Notes under the pieces: model-generated | What the model was told of the DNA's origin: nothing | Databases searched by the model: none | Seen by the model: the letters and a program-made list of their open reading frames with translations, nothing else | Made by a program: the position numbers and the translations under genes | Origin: Microbacter sp. GSS18 | Lineage (GTDB): Bacteria > Actinomycetota > Actinomycetes > Actinomycetales > Microbacteriaceae | DNA: 64,000 nucleotides | Direction of reading: 5' to 3' | Assembly: GCA_029319145.1 (NCBI GenBank) | Contig: CP119753.1 | Coordinates: forward strand, 310,001-374,000 | Shown here: in pieces, positions 28,733 to 39,670 of the stretch | Position numbering within the stretch: the first letter of the stretch is position 1 | Layout of the letters: the number at the start of each line of letters is the position of its first letter

Positions 28733-29200
28733 TCAGAGCCCGCGCGTCATGAAGACCGAGAACGGATCGGGCGTGTAGTCGCCGAAGGGTCCGCAGGGCG
28801 CGAAGCCCTCATCGAGGTACAGCCGCTGCGCCGCCGCGAACGACGCGGGCGTGCCCGTCTCGAGCCACAGACTCGTCATCCCGCGCGCGCGTGCCTCCGC
28901 GATGACGTGATGGAGCAGGGCGCGCCCGATGCCGCGCCCGCGGTGCGCATCGGCGACGCGCATCGACTTCAGCTCTCCGCGGCCGCCGCCGAGATCCTTG
29001 AGCGCGGCGATCCCGGCGATCTCATCGCCGTCCCATGCCGACCAGAAGGTGACGGACGGGTCCCGCAGCCCCTCCACGCCGAGAGCGTGGCAGCTCTCCT
29101 CGGGAGAGGTCGCGCGCATGTCCGCGAGGTGGTGCGCGATGAGCGAGCGGGTCGCCGCACCGCTGAGGTCGTCGACTCGAATGCGCACGCGCTGGCTCAC
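28733..29200 (-). CDS. GNAT-family N-acetyltransferase
   Basis: The 155-residue acetyltransferase has the acetyl-CoA motif A (RVADAHRGRGIGRALLHHVI) and motif B (LWLETGTPASFAAAQRLY). Its substrate is unknown; the compact form resembles YafP or PhnO-like N-acetyltransferases. GTG 29200 is chosen with GTG 29188 as alternative. It converges with ispDF. Confidence 0.85.
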   Translation of the reverse strand: MSQRVRIRVDDLSGAATRSLIAHHLADMRATSPEESCHALGVEGLRDPSVTFWSAWDGDEIAGIAALKDLGGGRGELKSMRVADAHRGRGIGRALLHHVIAEARARGMTSLWLETGTPASFAAAQRLYLDEGFAPCGPFGDYTPDPFSVFMTRGL

Positions 29201-29223
29201 GCCCCAGATCGTCTCACGTGCAC

Positions 29224-30153
29224 TCACCCCTCGACGGCGTACGGTGCCGGGTCGCGCGGCGCCCGGGATCCCCACGCGAGCAGCGCGAGCCCCGCGCCGA
29301 GCACGAGCAGTCCCGCCATGGCGAGCGGGGCGAGACGCTCGCCCAGCACGAACACGCCGAGGAGGCCCGCGGTGAGGGGCTCGAACAGCGTCAACGTCGC
29401 GGCCGTGGCCGCCGTGAGCCCCGACAGCCCCCATGTGAACAGCACGTACGCGACGGCGATCGTCGCCAGACCCAGCCACAGGGCCATCGCCCAGCCGCGC
29501 GCCGAGTCCAGCCACGAGACGTCCACGAACGGCAGCGCTGCGAGGGCGACGGCACCGGAGCTCGCCCCCATCGCGCCCACGACGGTGAACGGATCCCAGC
29601 CGGCGTCCAGCAGACGGCGCTGCACATTGGCGAAGACCGCGAAGGACGCCCCCGCGCCGATCGAGCCGACCAGGCCCAGGGCATCCGTGCCCGATCCGCC
29701 GGCGGAGCCGCCGAAGCCGAGGAGCACGACACCGGCGGTGGCGGCGGCCGTCGCCGACATCCACACGGCGCTCGGCCGACGGCGGGTGAGCAGCCACTCC
29801 AGCACCCCGGCGAGGATCGGGGCTGAGCCCAGCGCCACGACGGTCCCCACCGCGACGCCGTTGCGGGCCGTGCCGAGGAAGAACAGGGGCTGGTACACCG
29901 CCAGACAGACGCCGGTGAGGGCCATGAGCGCGACGGTCCCGGCCCCGAGCCGCGGTGTCGCCCCGCGCGGCCGCCGCCGCCGATGACGCCCCGCGAGCGC
30001 GAAGGCGAGGAGAGCGAGCCCTGTGCCGCCGATCACCATCCGCATCACCCCGACCGAGAGCGGGGTCGTTCCCTCGGGGCCGAGCGCCTGAGATGTGCCG
30101 GTCGTGCCGAACAGGAGCGCTGCGGCGAGGACGGCGATCACGTGCACGCACAC
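29224..30153 (-). CDS. EamA/DMT-family transporter
   Basis: The 309-residue protein has about ten membrane helices in two EamA repeats (repeat 2 ends in TLTLFEPLTAGLLGVFVLGE, the family signature). Such proteins are exporters of amino acids or other metabolites; the substrate is not deducible. It lies 23 bp upstream of the GNAT gene on the same strand and is divergent from cysS. The start is GTG 30153. Confidence 0.87.
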   Translation of the reverse strand: MCVHVIAVLAAALLFGTTGTSQALGPEGTTPLSVGVMRMVIGGTGLALLAFALAGRHRRRRPRGATPRLGAGTVALMALTGVCLAVYQPLFFLGTARNGVAVGTVVALGSAPILAGVLEWLLTRRRPSAVWMSATAAATAGVVLLGFGGSAGGSGTDALGLVGSIGAGASFAVFANVQRRLLDAGWDPFTVVGAMGASSGAVALAALPFVDVSWLDSARGWAMALWLGLATIAVAYVLFTWGLSGLTAATAATLTLFEPLTAGLLGVFVLGERLAPLAMAGLLVLGAGLALLAWGSRAPRDPAPYAVEG

Positions 30154-30211
30154 AGTTCTACCGCCTGGTGGCTCCCGGTCGGCGCGCAGGCCCCGCCGGT
30201 AGGCTGGTGCG

Positions 30212-31612
30212 GTGACTCTCCGGCTCTACGACACCAAGACGCAGTCGCTGCGCGACTTCGCCCCGCTCGACCCCGGAAACGTCACCATCTACGTGTGCGG
30301 TCCGACCGTTCAGTCGGGCCCCCACATCGGGCATCTGCGGGGCGCGCTGAGCTTCGACATCCTGCGTCGCTGGCTCGCGCATCGCTTCGCACGGGTCACG
30401 TTCGTGCGCAACGTCACCGACATCGATGACAAGGTGCTCGCGGGCGCCACCGATGCCGAGCCGTGGTGGGCGCTGGCCTACCGCATGGAACTGGCCTTCA
30501 CGCGCGCCTACGGCGCCATCGGCATCCTCCCTCCGACCTACGAGCCGCGCGCGACGGCGTCGATCCCGCAGATGCAGGAGCTCATCCGGCGCCTCATCGA
30601 CGCCGGTCATGCGTACGCCGCCGCCGGCGACGTGTACTTCGACGTGCGCTCGTGGCCCGCCTACGGGGAGCTCACCCGCCAGTCGCTGGACGCCATGGAG
30701 CCGGCGGCCGACGCCGATCCGCGCGGCAAGCGCGACCCGCGCGACTTCGCCCTGTGGAAGGGCGGCAAGGACGACGAGCCCGCCTCGGCGCGCTGGGAAT
30801 CGCCGTGGGGCGCCGGACGCCCCGGCTGGCACATCGAGTGCTCGGCGATGTCGCGCCGCTACCTCGGAGCCGAGTTCGACATCCACGGCGGCGGGCTCGA
30901 CCTGCGCTTCCCGCACCACGAGAACGAACTCGCGCAGTCGGCGGCCGCCGGCGACGGCTTCGCGCGGTTCTGGGTGCACAACGGCCTCGTGACCGTCGGC
31001 GACCAGAAGATGTCGAAGTCGCTGGGCAACTTCATCCTCGCCGACGACCTGCTGGGCGAACGCGATCCGCTGGTGGTGCGCTACGCGCTCGCCGCGGCTC
31101 ACTACCGCTCGAGCCTGGACATCACCGCGTCGAGCTTCGACGAGGCCGAGGCGGCGCTCGAACGCATCCGCACCTTCCTCGAGCGCGCGCTGCGCACGCT
31201 GCGCGACGACGAGGCCGACGTGCGGGTGGACGCGCGGATGCCGGAGCGGTTCGCCGCGGCGATGGACGACGACCTGGGCGTGCCGCAGGCGCTCGCCGTG
31301 ATCCACGAGCGCGTCCGCGAGGGCAACACCGCTCTGGACGCCGGCGACCGCGACGCCACACTCGCGGCGTTCGCCGATGTCGCGGTGATGACGGGCCTGC
31401 TCGGCATCGACCCGCTGGACCCCGCGTGGGCCGCGCAGGGAGCAGGACCCGAGGCGGCGGCGCTGGACGCGCTGCTGACCACGATGATCGGCCAGCGCGC
31501 GCAGGCGCGGGCCGCCAAGGACTGGGCCGCGGCCGATCGCATCCGCGATGCGATCGCCGCGGCGGGAATCGCGCTGGAAGACGGCGCCGACGGAACGCAT
31601 TGGAGTCTGTGA
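30212..31612 (+). CDS. cysS: Cysteinyl-tRNA synthetase
   Basis: The 466-residue class I synthetase charges tRNA-Cys. It has zinc ligand C29, HIGH at 38-41, the zinc region [10 protein letters not shown], and KMSKSLGN. Length is normal. The GTG start is preceded by a plausible -10 (TAGGCT) close by, so the leader may be very short. Its stop overlaps the rlmB start by one base (TGATG). Confidence 0.97.
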   Translation: MTLRLYDTKTQSLRDFAPLDPGNVTIYVCGPTVQSGPHIGHLRGALSFDILRRWLAHRFARVTFVRNVTDIDDKVLAGATDAEPWWALAYRMELAFTRAYGAIGILPPTYEPRATASIPQMQELIRRLIDAGHAYAAAGDVYFDVRSWPAYGELTRQSLDAMEPAADADPRGKRDPRDFALWKGGKDDEPASARWESPWGAGRPGWHIECSAMSRRYLGAEFDIHGGGLDLRFPHHENELAQSAAAGDGFARFWVHNGLVTVGDQKMSKSLGNFILADDLLGERDPLVVRYALAAAHYRSSLDITASSFDEAEAALERIRTFLERALRTLRDDEADVRVDARMPERFAAAMDDDLGVPQALAVIHERVREGNTALDAGDRDATLAAFADVAVMTGLLGIDPLDPAWAAQGAGPEAAALDALLTTMIGQRAQARAAKDWAAADRIRDAIAAAGIALEDGADGTHWSL

Positions 31613-32610
31613 TGGCCAAGCCACCTCGCCCGGGATCGGGCAACAGCAAGAAGAAGGGCTCCACCAAGGGCACCGGCGGCCACGGCCGCAAGTCGCTCGA
31701 GGGCAAGGGGCCGACGCCCAAGGCGGAGGACCGCGCCTGGCACCCTGCCGGCAAGCGCAAGGCCGCCCAGGAGCGCTACGCCGCCGCGGGCGGGAAGGGT
31801 CGGGCCGGACAGAAGCCGCAGGCCTCCACGCCGAACCGGACCTCGCGCGCGCGGCAGAGCGACGACACCGAGACGGTCACCGGGCGCAATTCGGTCCTCG
31901 AGGCCCTGCGCGCCAGGATCCCCGCGACGACGCTCTACATCGCCCAGCGCGTCGAGATGGACGACCGGGTCAAGGAGATGCTCTCGATCGCGACGCACCG
32001 GGACATCGCGATCCTCGAGGTCACCCGCCAGGAGCTCGACCGCATGGCGGGCTTCGACGGTGTGCACCAGGGCGTCGCGCTCAAGGTCCCGCCCTACGAG
32101 TACGCCCACCCGCAGGATCTGCTCGAGCAGGTCATCGACGCCGGAGCCACACCGCTGCTCGTGGCGCTGGACGGCGTCACCGATCCCCGCAACCTCGGCG
32201 CGATCATCCGCTCCACCGCGGCGTTCGGCGGACAGGGCGTCATCCTCCCCCAGCGCCGCTCGGCGAGCGTCAACTCCGCCGCGTGGAAGACCAGCGCCGG
32301 CGCGGCGGCGCGTGTGCCGGTCGCCCTCGCGCCGAACCTCACCACGACGCTCAAGGAGTTCAAGAAGCAGGGCGTGTTCGTCCTCGGTCTCGACGGCGGC
32401 GGCGACGTGTCGCTCCCGGCGCTCGAGCTGGCCGACCGCCCCGTCGTGGTGGTCGTGGGCTCCGAGGGCAAGGGTCTGTCGCGCCTGGTCACCGAGACGT
32501 GCGACCAGATCGTGTCGATCCCGATCTCGGCGTCCACCGAATCGCTGAACGCCGGCATCGCGGCATCCGTCGCCCTGTACCAGATCGCGACGCTGCGCAC
32601 GCAGCGCTGA
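31612..32610 (+). CDS. rlmB: 23S rRNA 2'-O-methyltransferase RlmB (SpoU family)
   Basis: The 332-residue protein has the SPOUT trefoil-knot motifs NLGAIIRS, GSEGKGLSRL and IPISASTESLNAGIA. An N-terminal substrate-binding domain (about 85-155) precedes it. The first 85 residues are a strongly basic, Gly/Lys-rich extension, common in actinobacterial members and probably RNA-binding. It methylates a conserved guanosine of 23S rRNA in the best-studied relatives. It is coupled to cysS, a widespread gene pair. Confidence 0.93.
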   Translation: MAKPPRPGSGNSKKKGSTKGTGGHGRKSLEGKGPTPKAEDRAWHPAGKRKAAQERYAAAGGKGRAGQKPQASTPNRTSRARQSDDTETVTGRNSVLEALRARIPATTLYIAQRVEMDDRVKEMLSIATHRDIAILEVTRQELDRMAGFDGVHQGVALKVPPYEYAHPQDLLEQVIDAGATPLLVALDGVTDPRNLGAIIRSTAAFGGQGVILPQRRSASVNSAAWKTSAGAAARVPVALAPNLTTTLKEFKKQGVFVLGLDGGGDVSLPALELADRPVVVVVGSEGKGLSRLVTETCDQIVSIPISASTESLNAGIAASVALYQIATLRTQR

Positions 32611-32715
32611 GGTCGCCCATCGGCGCGGCATCGTGACGGCGCGAGGCGTGTAAATTCTGCGCGTCGCGCTCGCTACGTCTGTCGATGCGTGTCGGGGGCG
32701 GGGTAGTTTCGTACT

Positions 32716-35229
32716 GTGTCAGAGAACGTCGCCGGACCCCGCATCGCCCGCTCCCGCAGTGAGCGGCACCCCCTCGCCCAGGCCCCGGTCACCCCGCCGC
32801 CCAGCACCGTCGACGGCTTCGTCAAGGAGTTCCTCGACAATCTGAACTTCGGTCAGGGCGTCGCGCTGTCGGCCTCCTCGGTCAACGACCAGTACCTGGC
32901 TCTGGCGCGCACGGTGCGCGACTACCTGATGGCGCGCTGGCTCGAGACGGTCCGCCGGCAGCTCGAGACGCAGGCCAAGGGCGTGTGCTACCTGTCGGCC
33001 GAGTACCTGTTGGGCCGCCAGCTCGGCAACAGCCTGCTGGCGACGGGCCTGGAGGACATCGCGACCGAAGCGCTCGCCGAATGCGGCATCGACATCGCCG
33101 ACCTGCGGGCTCAGGAAGTCGAGCCCGGGCTCGGCAACGGCGGCCTCGGACGCCTCGCCGCGTGCTTCATCGACTCGCTCGCGACGATGAGCGTCCCGGC
33201 GATCGGCTACGGCATCCGCTACGAGTACGGCATCTTCCGCCAGACGTTCGAGGACGGGCGCCAGGTCGAGAAGCCGGATGCGTGGCTGACTATGGGCTCC
33301 CCGTGGGAGTTCCCGCACCCCGAGGCGGCGCAGACCATCTCGTTCGGCGGGCGCACCGAGCAGTACGACGACGACGGGGTCCTGCGCAGCCGCTGGATCC
33401 CCGACTGGAGCGTGCAGGCGCTGCCGTACAACTACATGGTGCCGGGCTACCTGAACGGATGCGTCAACACGCTGCGGCTGTGGAGCGCGCAGGCGACGCA
33501 GGCGTTCGATCTGCGCATCTTCAACGCCGGCGACTACGCCGAGGCGGTGCGCGCGCAGACCTTCGCCGAGAACATCTCGAAGGTGCTCTACCCCGAGGAC
33601 TCGACTCCCCAGGGCAAGGAGCTGCGTCTCCAGCAGCAGTACTTCTTCTCCGCCGCCTCGATCGGCGACTTCTTCGACGTCGTGCTGCCCGAGGACTACG
33701 ACCTCACGAAGCTCCCCACCCGTGCGATCTTCCAGCTCAACGACACCCACCCCGTCATCGCGGTGCCGGAGTTCATGCGCCAGCTGGTCGATGTGCGCGG
33801 CATGGAGTGGGACGCCGCGTGGGAGATCACGCAGCAGTGCTTCGCATATACGTGCCACACGCTGCTGCCCGAAGCCCTCGAGGTGTGGCCGGTCGAGCTG
33901 GTCGGCCGCCTCCTGCCGCGCCACCTCGAGATCATCTACCGCATCAACGAGGAGTTCCTCGCCTCGGTGCGCGAGCGGTACGGCGACGACGAGCTGCGCA
34001 TCCGGAACATGTCGATCATCGGCGAGCACCCCGAGCGCTCGATCCGCATGGCGCACCTGGCGACCGTCGCCGCGGCGAAGGTCAACGGCGTCGCGGAGCT
34101 GCATTCGCAGCTGCTGCGCGACAAGGTCCTGGCAGACTTCGCCGACTTCTACCCGGGCAAGTTCACCAACGTCACCAACGGCATCACGCCGCGGCGGTTC
34201 CTGCGGCTGGCGAACAAGTCGCTGAGCGGGCTGATCACCGAGGCGCTCGGCCCCGGATGGGTCACCGACCTCGATCGGCTGCGCGAACTCGAGACCTACG
34301 CCGAGGATCCCGACTTCCGCGAGCGGTTCGCCGAGGTCAAGGCCTCGAACAAGCGGCGCCTGAACCGCGTACTGCTCGAGCGCGACGGTCTCGGCGTCGA
34401 CGACACCCACATGCTCGACGTCATGGTCAAGCGCCTCCACGAGTACAAGCGGCAGATGCTGAAGCTGCTGCACATCGTCACGCTCTACGACGGCGTCGTG
34501 TCGGGCCGTGTGCCGATCGAGGACGTCACGCCGCGCACGTTCATCTTCGGGGCCAAGGCCGCGCCGGGCTACCGCATCGCGAAGGACATCATCCACCTCA
34601 TCAACAAGGTGGGCAGCGTCGTCAACGCGGACCCGGCGGTGCAGGGCCGGCTCAAGGTGCTCTTCCCGCCGAACTACAACGTCACGCTCGCCGAGCGCGT
34701 CATCCCCGCGGCGGATCTGTCGGAGCAGATCTCGCTGGCGGGCAAGGAGGCGTCGGGTACGGGCAACATGAAGTTCGCGCTCAACGGCGCCCTCACGATC
34801 GGCACGGACGACGGGGCGAACGTCGAGATCCGCCAGCTCGTCGGCGACGACAACTTCTTCCTGTTCGGCATGAGCGAGCCCGAGGTCGAGGCGCTGAGCG
34901 CCCGGGGCTACGTCCCCGCCGACGTCTATCGGGCCGACCCCGACCTGCGCAGTGCGATCGACCTGATCGCCTCGGGCGCGTTCTCGGGCGGCGACCGGAC
35001 GGTCTTCGAACCGGTCGTGTCGAACCTGCTCTACGAGGACCGCTTCATGGTGCTCGCCGACTACGCGGCGTACATCGCGGCCCAGAAGCGCGTGGATGCC
35101 GCCTATGCCGACTCCGACGCGTGGACCCGCTCGGCGATCCTCAACGTGGCGCGCTGCGGGTTCTTCTCCTCGGACCGTTCGATGCGCGACTACATCAGTC
35201 GCATCTGGAACACGCCGCCGCTCATCTGA
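32716..35229 (+). CDS. glgP: Glycogen/maltodextrin phosphorylase
   Basis: The 837-residue PLP enzyme splits alpha-1,4-glucans with phosphate to give glucose-1-phosphate. The PLP Lys lies in EASGTGNMKFALNG, with phosphate-binding KRLHEYKRQ and the N-terminal CYLSAEYLLGRQLGN. It belongs to the glycosyltransferase family 35 group without large regulatory extensions. The GTG start is preceded by a 105-bp gap with candidate promoter elements near 32650-32710. Confidence 0.96.
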   Translation: MSENVAGPRIARSRSERHPLAQAPVTPPPSTVDGFVKEFLDNLNFGQGVALSASSVNDQYLALARTVRDYLMARWLETVRRQLETQAKGVCYLSAEYLLGRQLGNSLLATGLEDIATEALAECGIDIADLRAQEVEPGLGNGGLGRLAACFIDSLATMSVPAIGYGIRYEYGIFRQTFEDGRQVEKPDAWLTMGSPWEFPHPEAAQTISFGGRTEQYDDDGVLRSRWIPDWSVQALPYNYMVPGYLNGCVNTLRLWSAQATQAFDLRIFNAGDYAEAVRAQTFAENISKVLYPEDSTPQGKELRLQQQYFFSAASIGDFFDVVLPEDYDLTKLPTRAIFQLNDTHPVIAVPEFMRQLVDVRGMEWDAAWEITQQCFAYTCHTLLPEALEVWPVELVGRLLPRHLEIIYRINEEFLASVRERYGDDELRIRNMSIIGEHPERSIRMAHLATVAAAKVNGVAELHSQLLRDKVLADFADFYPGKFTNVTNGITPRRFLRLANKSLSGLITEALGPGWVTDLDRLRELETYAEDPDFRERFAEVKASNKRRLNRVLLERDGLGVDDTHMLDVMVKRLHEYKRQMLKLLHIVTLYDGVVSGRVPIEDVTPRTFIFGAKAAPGYRIAKDIIHLINKVGSVVNADPAVQGRLKVLFPPNYNVTLAERVIPAADLSEQISLAGKEASGTGNMKFALNGALTIGTDDGANVEIRQLVGDDNFFLFGMSEPEVEALSARGYVPADVYRADPDLRSAIDLIASGAFSGGDRTVFEPVVSNLLYEDRFMVLADYAAYIAAQKRVDAAYADSDAWTRSAILNVARCGFFSSDRSMRDYISRIWNTPPLI

Positions 35230-35305
35230 CAGGCGGAAGTCCATACCCGGGAATGGAACCGGGTGCGCGAGCATTGAACCCGGTCAAGCCCACGAGAGGA
35301 ACACC

Positions 35306-35947
35306 ATGCCCCGCATCGCCGTCATCGGAGGAACCGGCTACGCCGGACGCAACATCGTCGCCGAGGCGGTGAGCCGGGGGCACACCGTCGTGTCGGTGGC
35401 CCGCACGCTTCCCGCCGACCGCGTCGACGGAGCCACGTACGTCGAAGGCACCGTGCTCGACGTCCCGAGCCTCGTCGCGGAGCTCGAAGGCGTCGACGTG
35501 GTGGTCTCGGCGGTCGCCCCGCGCGGTGACATGCTCGGCAAGTACCGCCCCGCGATGGCCGAGCTCGTCGCGGCGCTGCCCGCCGACGTGCGTGTCGGTG
35601 TCATCGGCGGCGCCGGCGGCAGCCTCATCGCTCCGGGAGGCGAGCGGCTGGTCGACCAGCCCTCGTTCACCGAGGAGTACAAGCCCGAGGCCCTCGAGGC
35701 CTACGGCGTACTCGAGGACCTGCAGGCGGGTCCCGCCGCGCGCGACTGGTTCTACGTGCACCCGGCGGGTGGCTTCGGCGCGTGGAACCCGGGCGAGCGC
35801 ACCGGTGCGTACCGCGACGGCGGCGACGTCCTCGTGACGGATGCCGACGGCGAGTCGTTCATCTCGGGTGCGGACCTGGGCGTCGCGATCGTCGACGAGA
35901 TCGAGAACCCGCGGCACTCGCGCGAGCGCTTCACGGTCGGGTACTGA
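35306..35947 (+). CDS. NAD(P)-dependent oxidoreductase, atypical SDR (NmrA/YwnB-like)
   Basis: The 213-residue protein has the Rossmann dinucleotide motif GGTGYAGR at residues 8-15 and lacks the classical YxxxK pair, as in atypical short-chain dehydrogenases with a YwnB/HIM-type fold. The ATG at 35306 follows GAGAGGA. The substrate is unknown. Confidence 0.85.
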   Translation: MPRIAVIGGTGYAGRNIVAEAVSRGHTVVSVARTLPADRVDGATYVEGTVLDVPSLVAELEGVDVVVSAVAPRGDMLGKYRPAMAELVAALPADVRVGVIGGAGGSLIAPGGERLVDQPSFTEEYKPEALEAYGVLEDLQAGPAARDWFYVHPAGGFGAWNPGERTGAYRDGGDVLVTDADGESFISGADLGVAIVDEIENPRHSRERFTVGY

Positions 35948-35959
35948 CGCCGGGACGCT

Positions 35960-37270
35960 TCAGACCAGGTCCCGCCAGTCGACCTCGTCGTCCTCATCCT
36001 CGTCGATGACCTCGAGGGCGGAGGTGATCACCGGCATCGACACGGTGTCGGTGGGCGGGCCCATGAGCGTGGCCTCGTCGCGCCGGTGGCGCAGGACCTC
36101 GTCGATGTAGCTCGTGAGGACCTCCGCCAGCGGCGCCGAACGGCCGCGCGCCTGCGACATGTACCACCGGTGCTCGAGCACCTGGTGGAAGACCTCTGCG
36201 GGCTCGAGCTTGGCGCGCAGGTCGAACGGGATGGCCTTGACGACCGGTTCGAAGACCCGCGTGAGCCACTCGTGGGCGACCATCTCCTCGTCGTCGCCGA
36301 GCCGCGAGACGCGCGCCCGGAACTCGTCGAGGTCGTTCAGGAGGCGCCGCGCCTGGTTCTCCTCGACGTCCAGGCCCGTCAGGCGCAGCAGGCGCCGCTG
36401 GTGATGGCCGGCGTCGACGACCTTCGGCTCGATCGACACGCGCGTGCCGTCGGTGGTGGACTGGATGGACATCTCGCCGATGTCGAAGCCGAGCGTGTTC
36501 AGCCGCTGCACGCGCTCGGTGATGCGCCACGACTCGCCGACGCCGAAGCTCTCGATGTCGGTCAGCGCGGCCCACAGCGACCGGTAGGAGGACACGATCC
36601 CGTCGGCGATGGCGAGCGCGTCGACGCCTCCCTCGAGACGGCCGCCGGCTTCGAGATCCATGATCTCGCCGGCGATGTTCGTGCGGGCGATCTCGAGATC
36701 GTGCTCGCGCTGTCCCGGCGTGAGCCCGCTCTCGTGCAGCTCGCCCGTCTCGGCGTCGACCAGATAGGCCGCGAACGCCCCCGCGTCTCGGCGGAACAGC
36801 GTGTTCGACAGCGAGACGTCGCCCCAGAAGAACCCGACGTTGTGCAGGCGCACCAGCAGCGCCGCGAGGGCGTCGACCAGCCGTGTGGCCGTGTCGGGGC
36901 GCAGCACCTGCGTGAACAGGGCTCGATACGGGAGCGAGAACTTCAGGTGCGCGGTCACGAGCGCGGCGGGGAGCGGCTCGCCGTCGGCGTCACGGCGCCC
37001 GTCGATGACGGCGACGCGCTCCACGCGCGGGGCGTCCAGGCGGGCGAGGTTGCCCAGCATGTCGTATTCGCGCCGCGCCATGGCGCCCGTGGTCTCCTTG
37101 ATCGCCACGACGCGCCCCGACAGGTTCGCGAACCGCACGAGATGGCGGGAGATGCCCTTGGGAAGGTAGACGATCGTGTGCGACGGCCACGCGCCCAGGG
37201 GCGTCTGCCACGGAAGATCGAGCAGCGCCGGGTCGATCCTGCTGGCGGTGATGCTCAGGGCATCCGGCAC
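35960..37270 (-). CDS. DUF4032 protein with lipopolysaccharide-kinase-like fold
   Basis: The 436-residue protein has an N-terminal kinase-like domain: Lys in VVAIKETTGAMARREYDML, a catalytic-loop-like GDVSLSNTLF (Asp and Asn conserved) and YLVDAETGE as a DFG equivalent. A C-terminal DUF4032 domain and an acidic tail (IDEDEDDEVDW) follow. Family members resemble small-molecule kinases of the WaaP type; the substrate is not known. The GTG at 37270 has GGGAGG at good spacing. It lies 71 bp downstream of the MsiK gene on the same strand. Confidence 0.85.
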   Translation of the reverse strand: MPDALSITASRIDPALLDLPWQTPLGAWPSHTIVYLPKGISRHLVRFANLSGRVVAIKETTGAMARREYDMLGNLARLDAPRVERVAVIDGRRDADGEPLPAALVTAHLKFSLPYRALFTQVLRPDTATRLVDALAALLVRLHNVGFFWGDVSLSNTLFRRDAGAFAAYLVDAETGELHESGLTPGQREHDLEIARTNIAGEIMDLEAGGRLEGGVDALAIADGIVSSYRSLWAALTDIESFGVGESWRITERVQRLNTLGFDIGEMSIQSTTDGTRVSIEPKVVDAGHHQRRLLRLTGLDVEENQARRLLNDLDEFRARVSRLGDDEEMVAHEWLTRVFEPVVKAIPFDLRAKLEPAEVFHQVLEHRWYMSQARGRSAPLAEVLTSYIDEVLRHRRDEATLMGPPTDTVSMPVITSALEVIDEDEDDEVDWRDLV

Positions 37271-37341
37271 GGGCCCTCCCGAAAGACGGCGCGACGGCGC
37301 GGGGGAACCGAATCCGCCCGCGCCGTCGCGATGAGGTGGTG

Positions 37342-38442
<1,101 letters not shown>

Positions 38443-38455
38443 TGATTCTTCTCCT

Positions 38456-38532
38456 TCACCGGCAGGTACGTGCCGGACGATCCGTAGTGAGGATGAACGG
38501 GGGCTAGCCCGTACGCCCGCCATCGGGCGTAC
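38456..38532 (-). promoter_or_regulatory. Structured 5' leader of msiK (candidate msiK RNA motif)
   Basis: On the msiK strand the leader starts with a 9-bp hairpin (38524-38532 with 38511-38519, loop of 4) just after a -10-like CATACT. It ends with a 6-bp hairpin (38471-38476 with 38459-38464) that abuts the Shine-Dalgarno sequence. A conserved msiK RNA motif is known from actinobacterial msiK leaders. I cannot confirm the match without a covariance model. Confidence 0.45.
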
Positions 38533-38587
38533 CCATCAGTATGCCATGACGGCGGGTCTCCATCGGTTTCGGCTCCTGTGGAGCGCC

Positions 38588-38608
38588 TGTCTGGGCATTT
38601 CCCAGACA
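38588..38608. promoter_or_regulatory. 8-bp inverted repeat in the promoter region of the DsbA-like gene
   Basis: TGTCTGGG (38588-38595) and CCCAGACA (38601-38608) are perfect reverse complements around a 5-bp centre. The repeat lies just upstream of a -10-like TAGCAT (near 38616) and about 90 bp before the ATG at 38690, so it is placed like an operator. The binding protein is unknown. Confidence 0.35.
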
Positions 38609-38689
38609 CCCTGGCTAGCATCGACTCCGGCCGCGCCCGTGCGGTCTCTGCAGCGTGCCGGTCCCCACAGTCAGCCCCCGAGAGGTTCC

Positions 38690-39610
38690 ATGTCGAGCGA
38701 CGATCCTTCGAATGCGCCGAGCCCGAGCGAGCGTCGGGACGCCGTTCGCGAGAAGGCGCAGCAGGTGCACGCCCGGCAGCGCCGCGCCCGTCGCATCCGC
38801 GCAGCGGTGATCTCGCTGGTCGCGGTCGTCGTCGTCGCCGTGACCGCGTCGGTCGTCACGTGGGTCGTATCCTCGGACGCCTCGCAGCCGATGCTGTCGC
38901 CGTCGAACATGACCGACGACGGCTTCGCGGTGACCTCGGTCGCCGGCGTCGCGCTCAGCAGCGACGTCCAGCAGGACGCCACGCCGAGCCCCTCGCCGAG
39001 CGACGAGCCCGAGCCCACGCCGACCGACCACCCCGTCATCGAGATCCGCGTCTACGTCGACTACCTCTCGACGGCGTCGCGCGACTTCCAGGTGGCGAAC
39101 GTCCAGCAGCTGGCCAAGTGGGTCAGCGAGGACGCCGCGACGCTGACCTACTACCCGGTGTCGATGCTCACGGCGAAGTCCAACGGGACGAAGTACTCGC
39201 TGCGCGCCGCCGGCGCGGCCGCGTGCGTCGGCGCGCACTCGCCCGAGACCTTCTTCGCCTTCAACAACGCCCTGCTGGCACAGCAGCCGGAGGTCGGCAC
39301 GGGAGGTTACGACGACAGCGAGCTGGCGTCGATGGCGATCGCGTCCGGTGCGCAGAACCCCAAGACGGTGCGCGAGTGCATCGAAGAGGGCGAGTACCGC
39401 GCGTGGGCGCAGGCCGCCACCGAGCGCGCGCTCGAGGGCCTGCCGGACACCGACATCGCCCTCACCGGGACGCCGACCGTGCTGGTGAACGGCTCGCCCT
39501 ACGTCGGGTCGCTGACCGACCCCAAGGAGTTCTCGCAGTTCGTCCTGACGCTCGCGAGCGACGCCTACTACCAGGCGACGCCCACCCCCACGCCGACGGC
39601 CGAGCCGTAG
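38690..39610 (+). CDS. Membrane-anchored DsbA/thioredoxin-fold protein lacking the CxxC motif
   Basis: The 306-residue protein has a basic cytoplasmic N-terminus, one membrane helix (about 38-62) and a Ser/Pro linker with extracellular exposure. A DsbA-like domain follows (IEIRVYVDYLS, then ALTGTPTVLVNGSPYVG with the cis-Pro loop). Where the active-site CPxC should follow the first strand the sequence is LSTASRDFQ, so no redox pair is present. Only two isolated Cys remain (ACVGAH and RECIEEG). It cannot act as a normal disulfide oxidoreductase; a chaperone or binding role is inferred. Confidence 0.85.
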   Translation: MSSDDPSNAPSPSERRDAVREKAQQVHARQRRARRIRAAVISLVAVVVVAVTASVVTWVVSSDASQPMLSPSNMTDDGFAVTSVAGVALSSDVQQDATPSPSPSDEPEPTPTDHPVIEIRVYVDYLSTASRDFQVANVQQLAKWVSEDAATLTYYPVSMLTAKSNGTKYSLRAAGAAACVGAHSPETFFAFNNALLAQQPEVGTGGYDDSELASMAIASGAQNPKTVRECIEEGEYRAWAQAATERALEGLPDTDIALTGTPTVLVNGSPYVGSLTDPKEFSQFVLTLASDAYYQATPTPTPTAEP

Positions 39611-39670
39611 AGTGCGCGGCCGACCGGCCGGGACGGCCCGGCGGCATCGCCCCGGTAGACTGGGCGCTCT

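Noticed and set aside
32719..35274. An 851-codon minus-strand frame opposite glgP
   Set aside because: It mirrors glgP exactly, and the phosphorylase has complete catalytic motifs.
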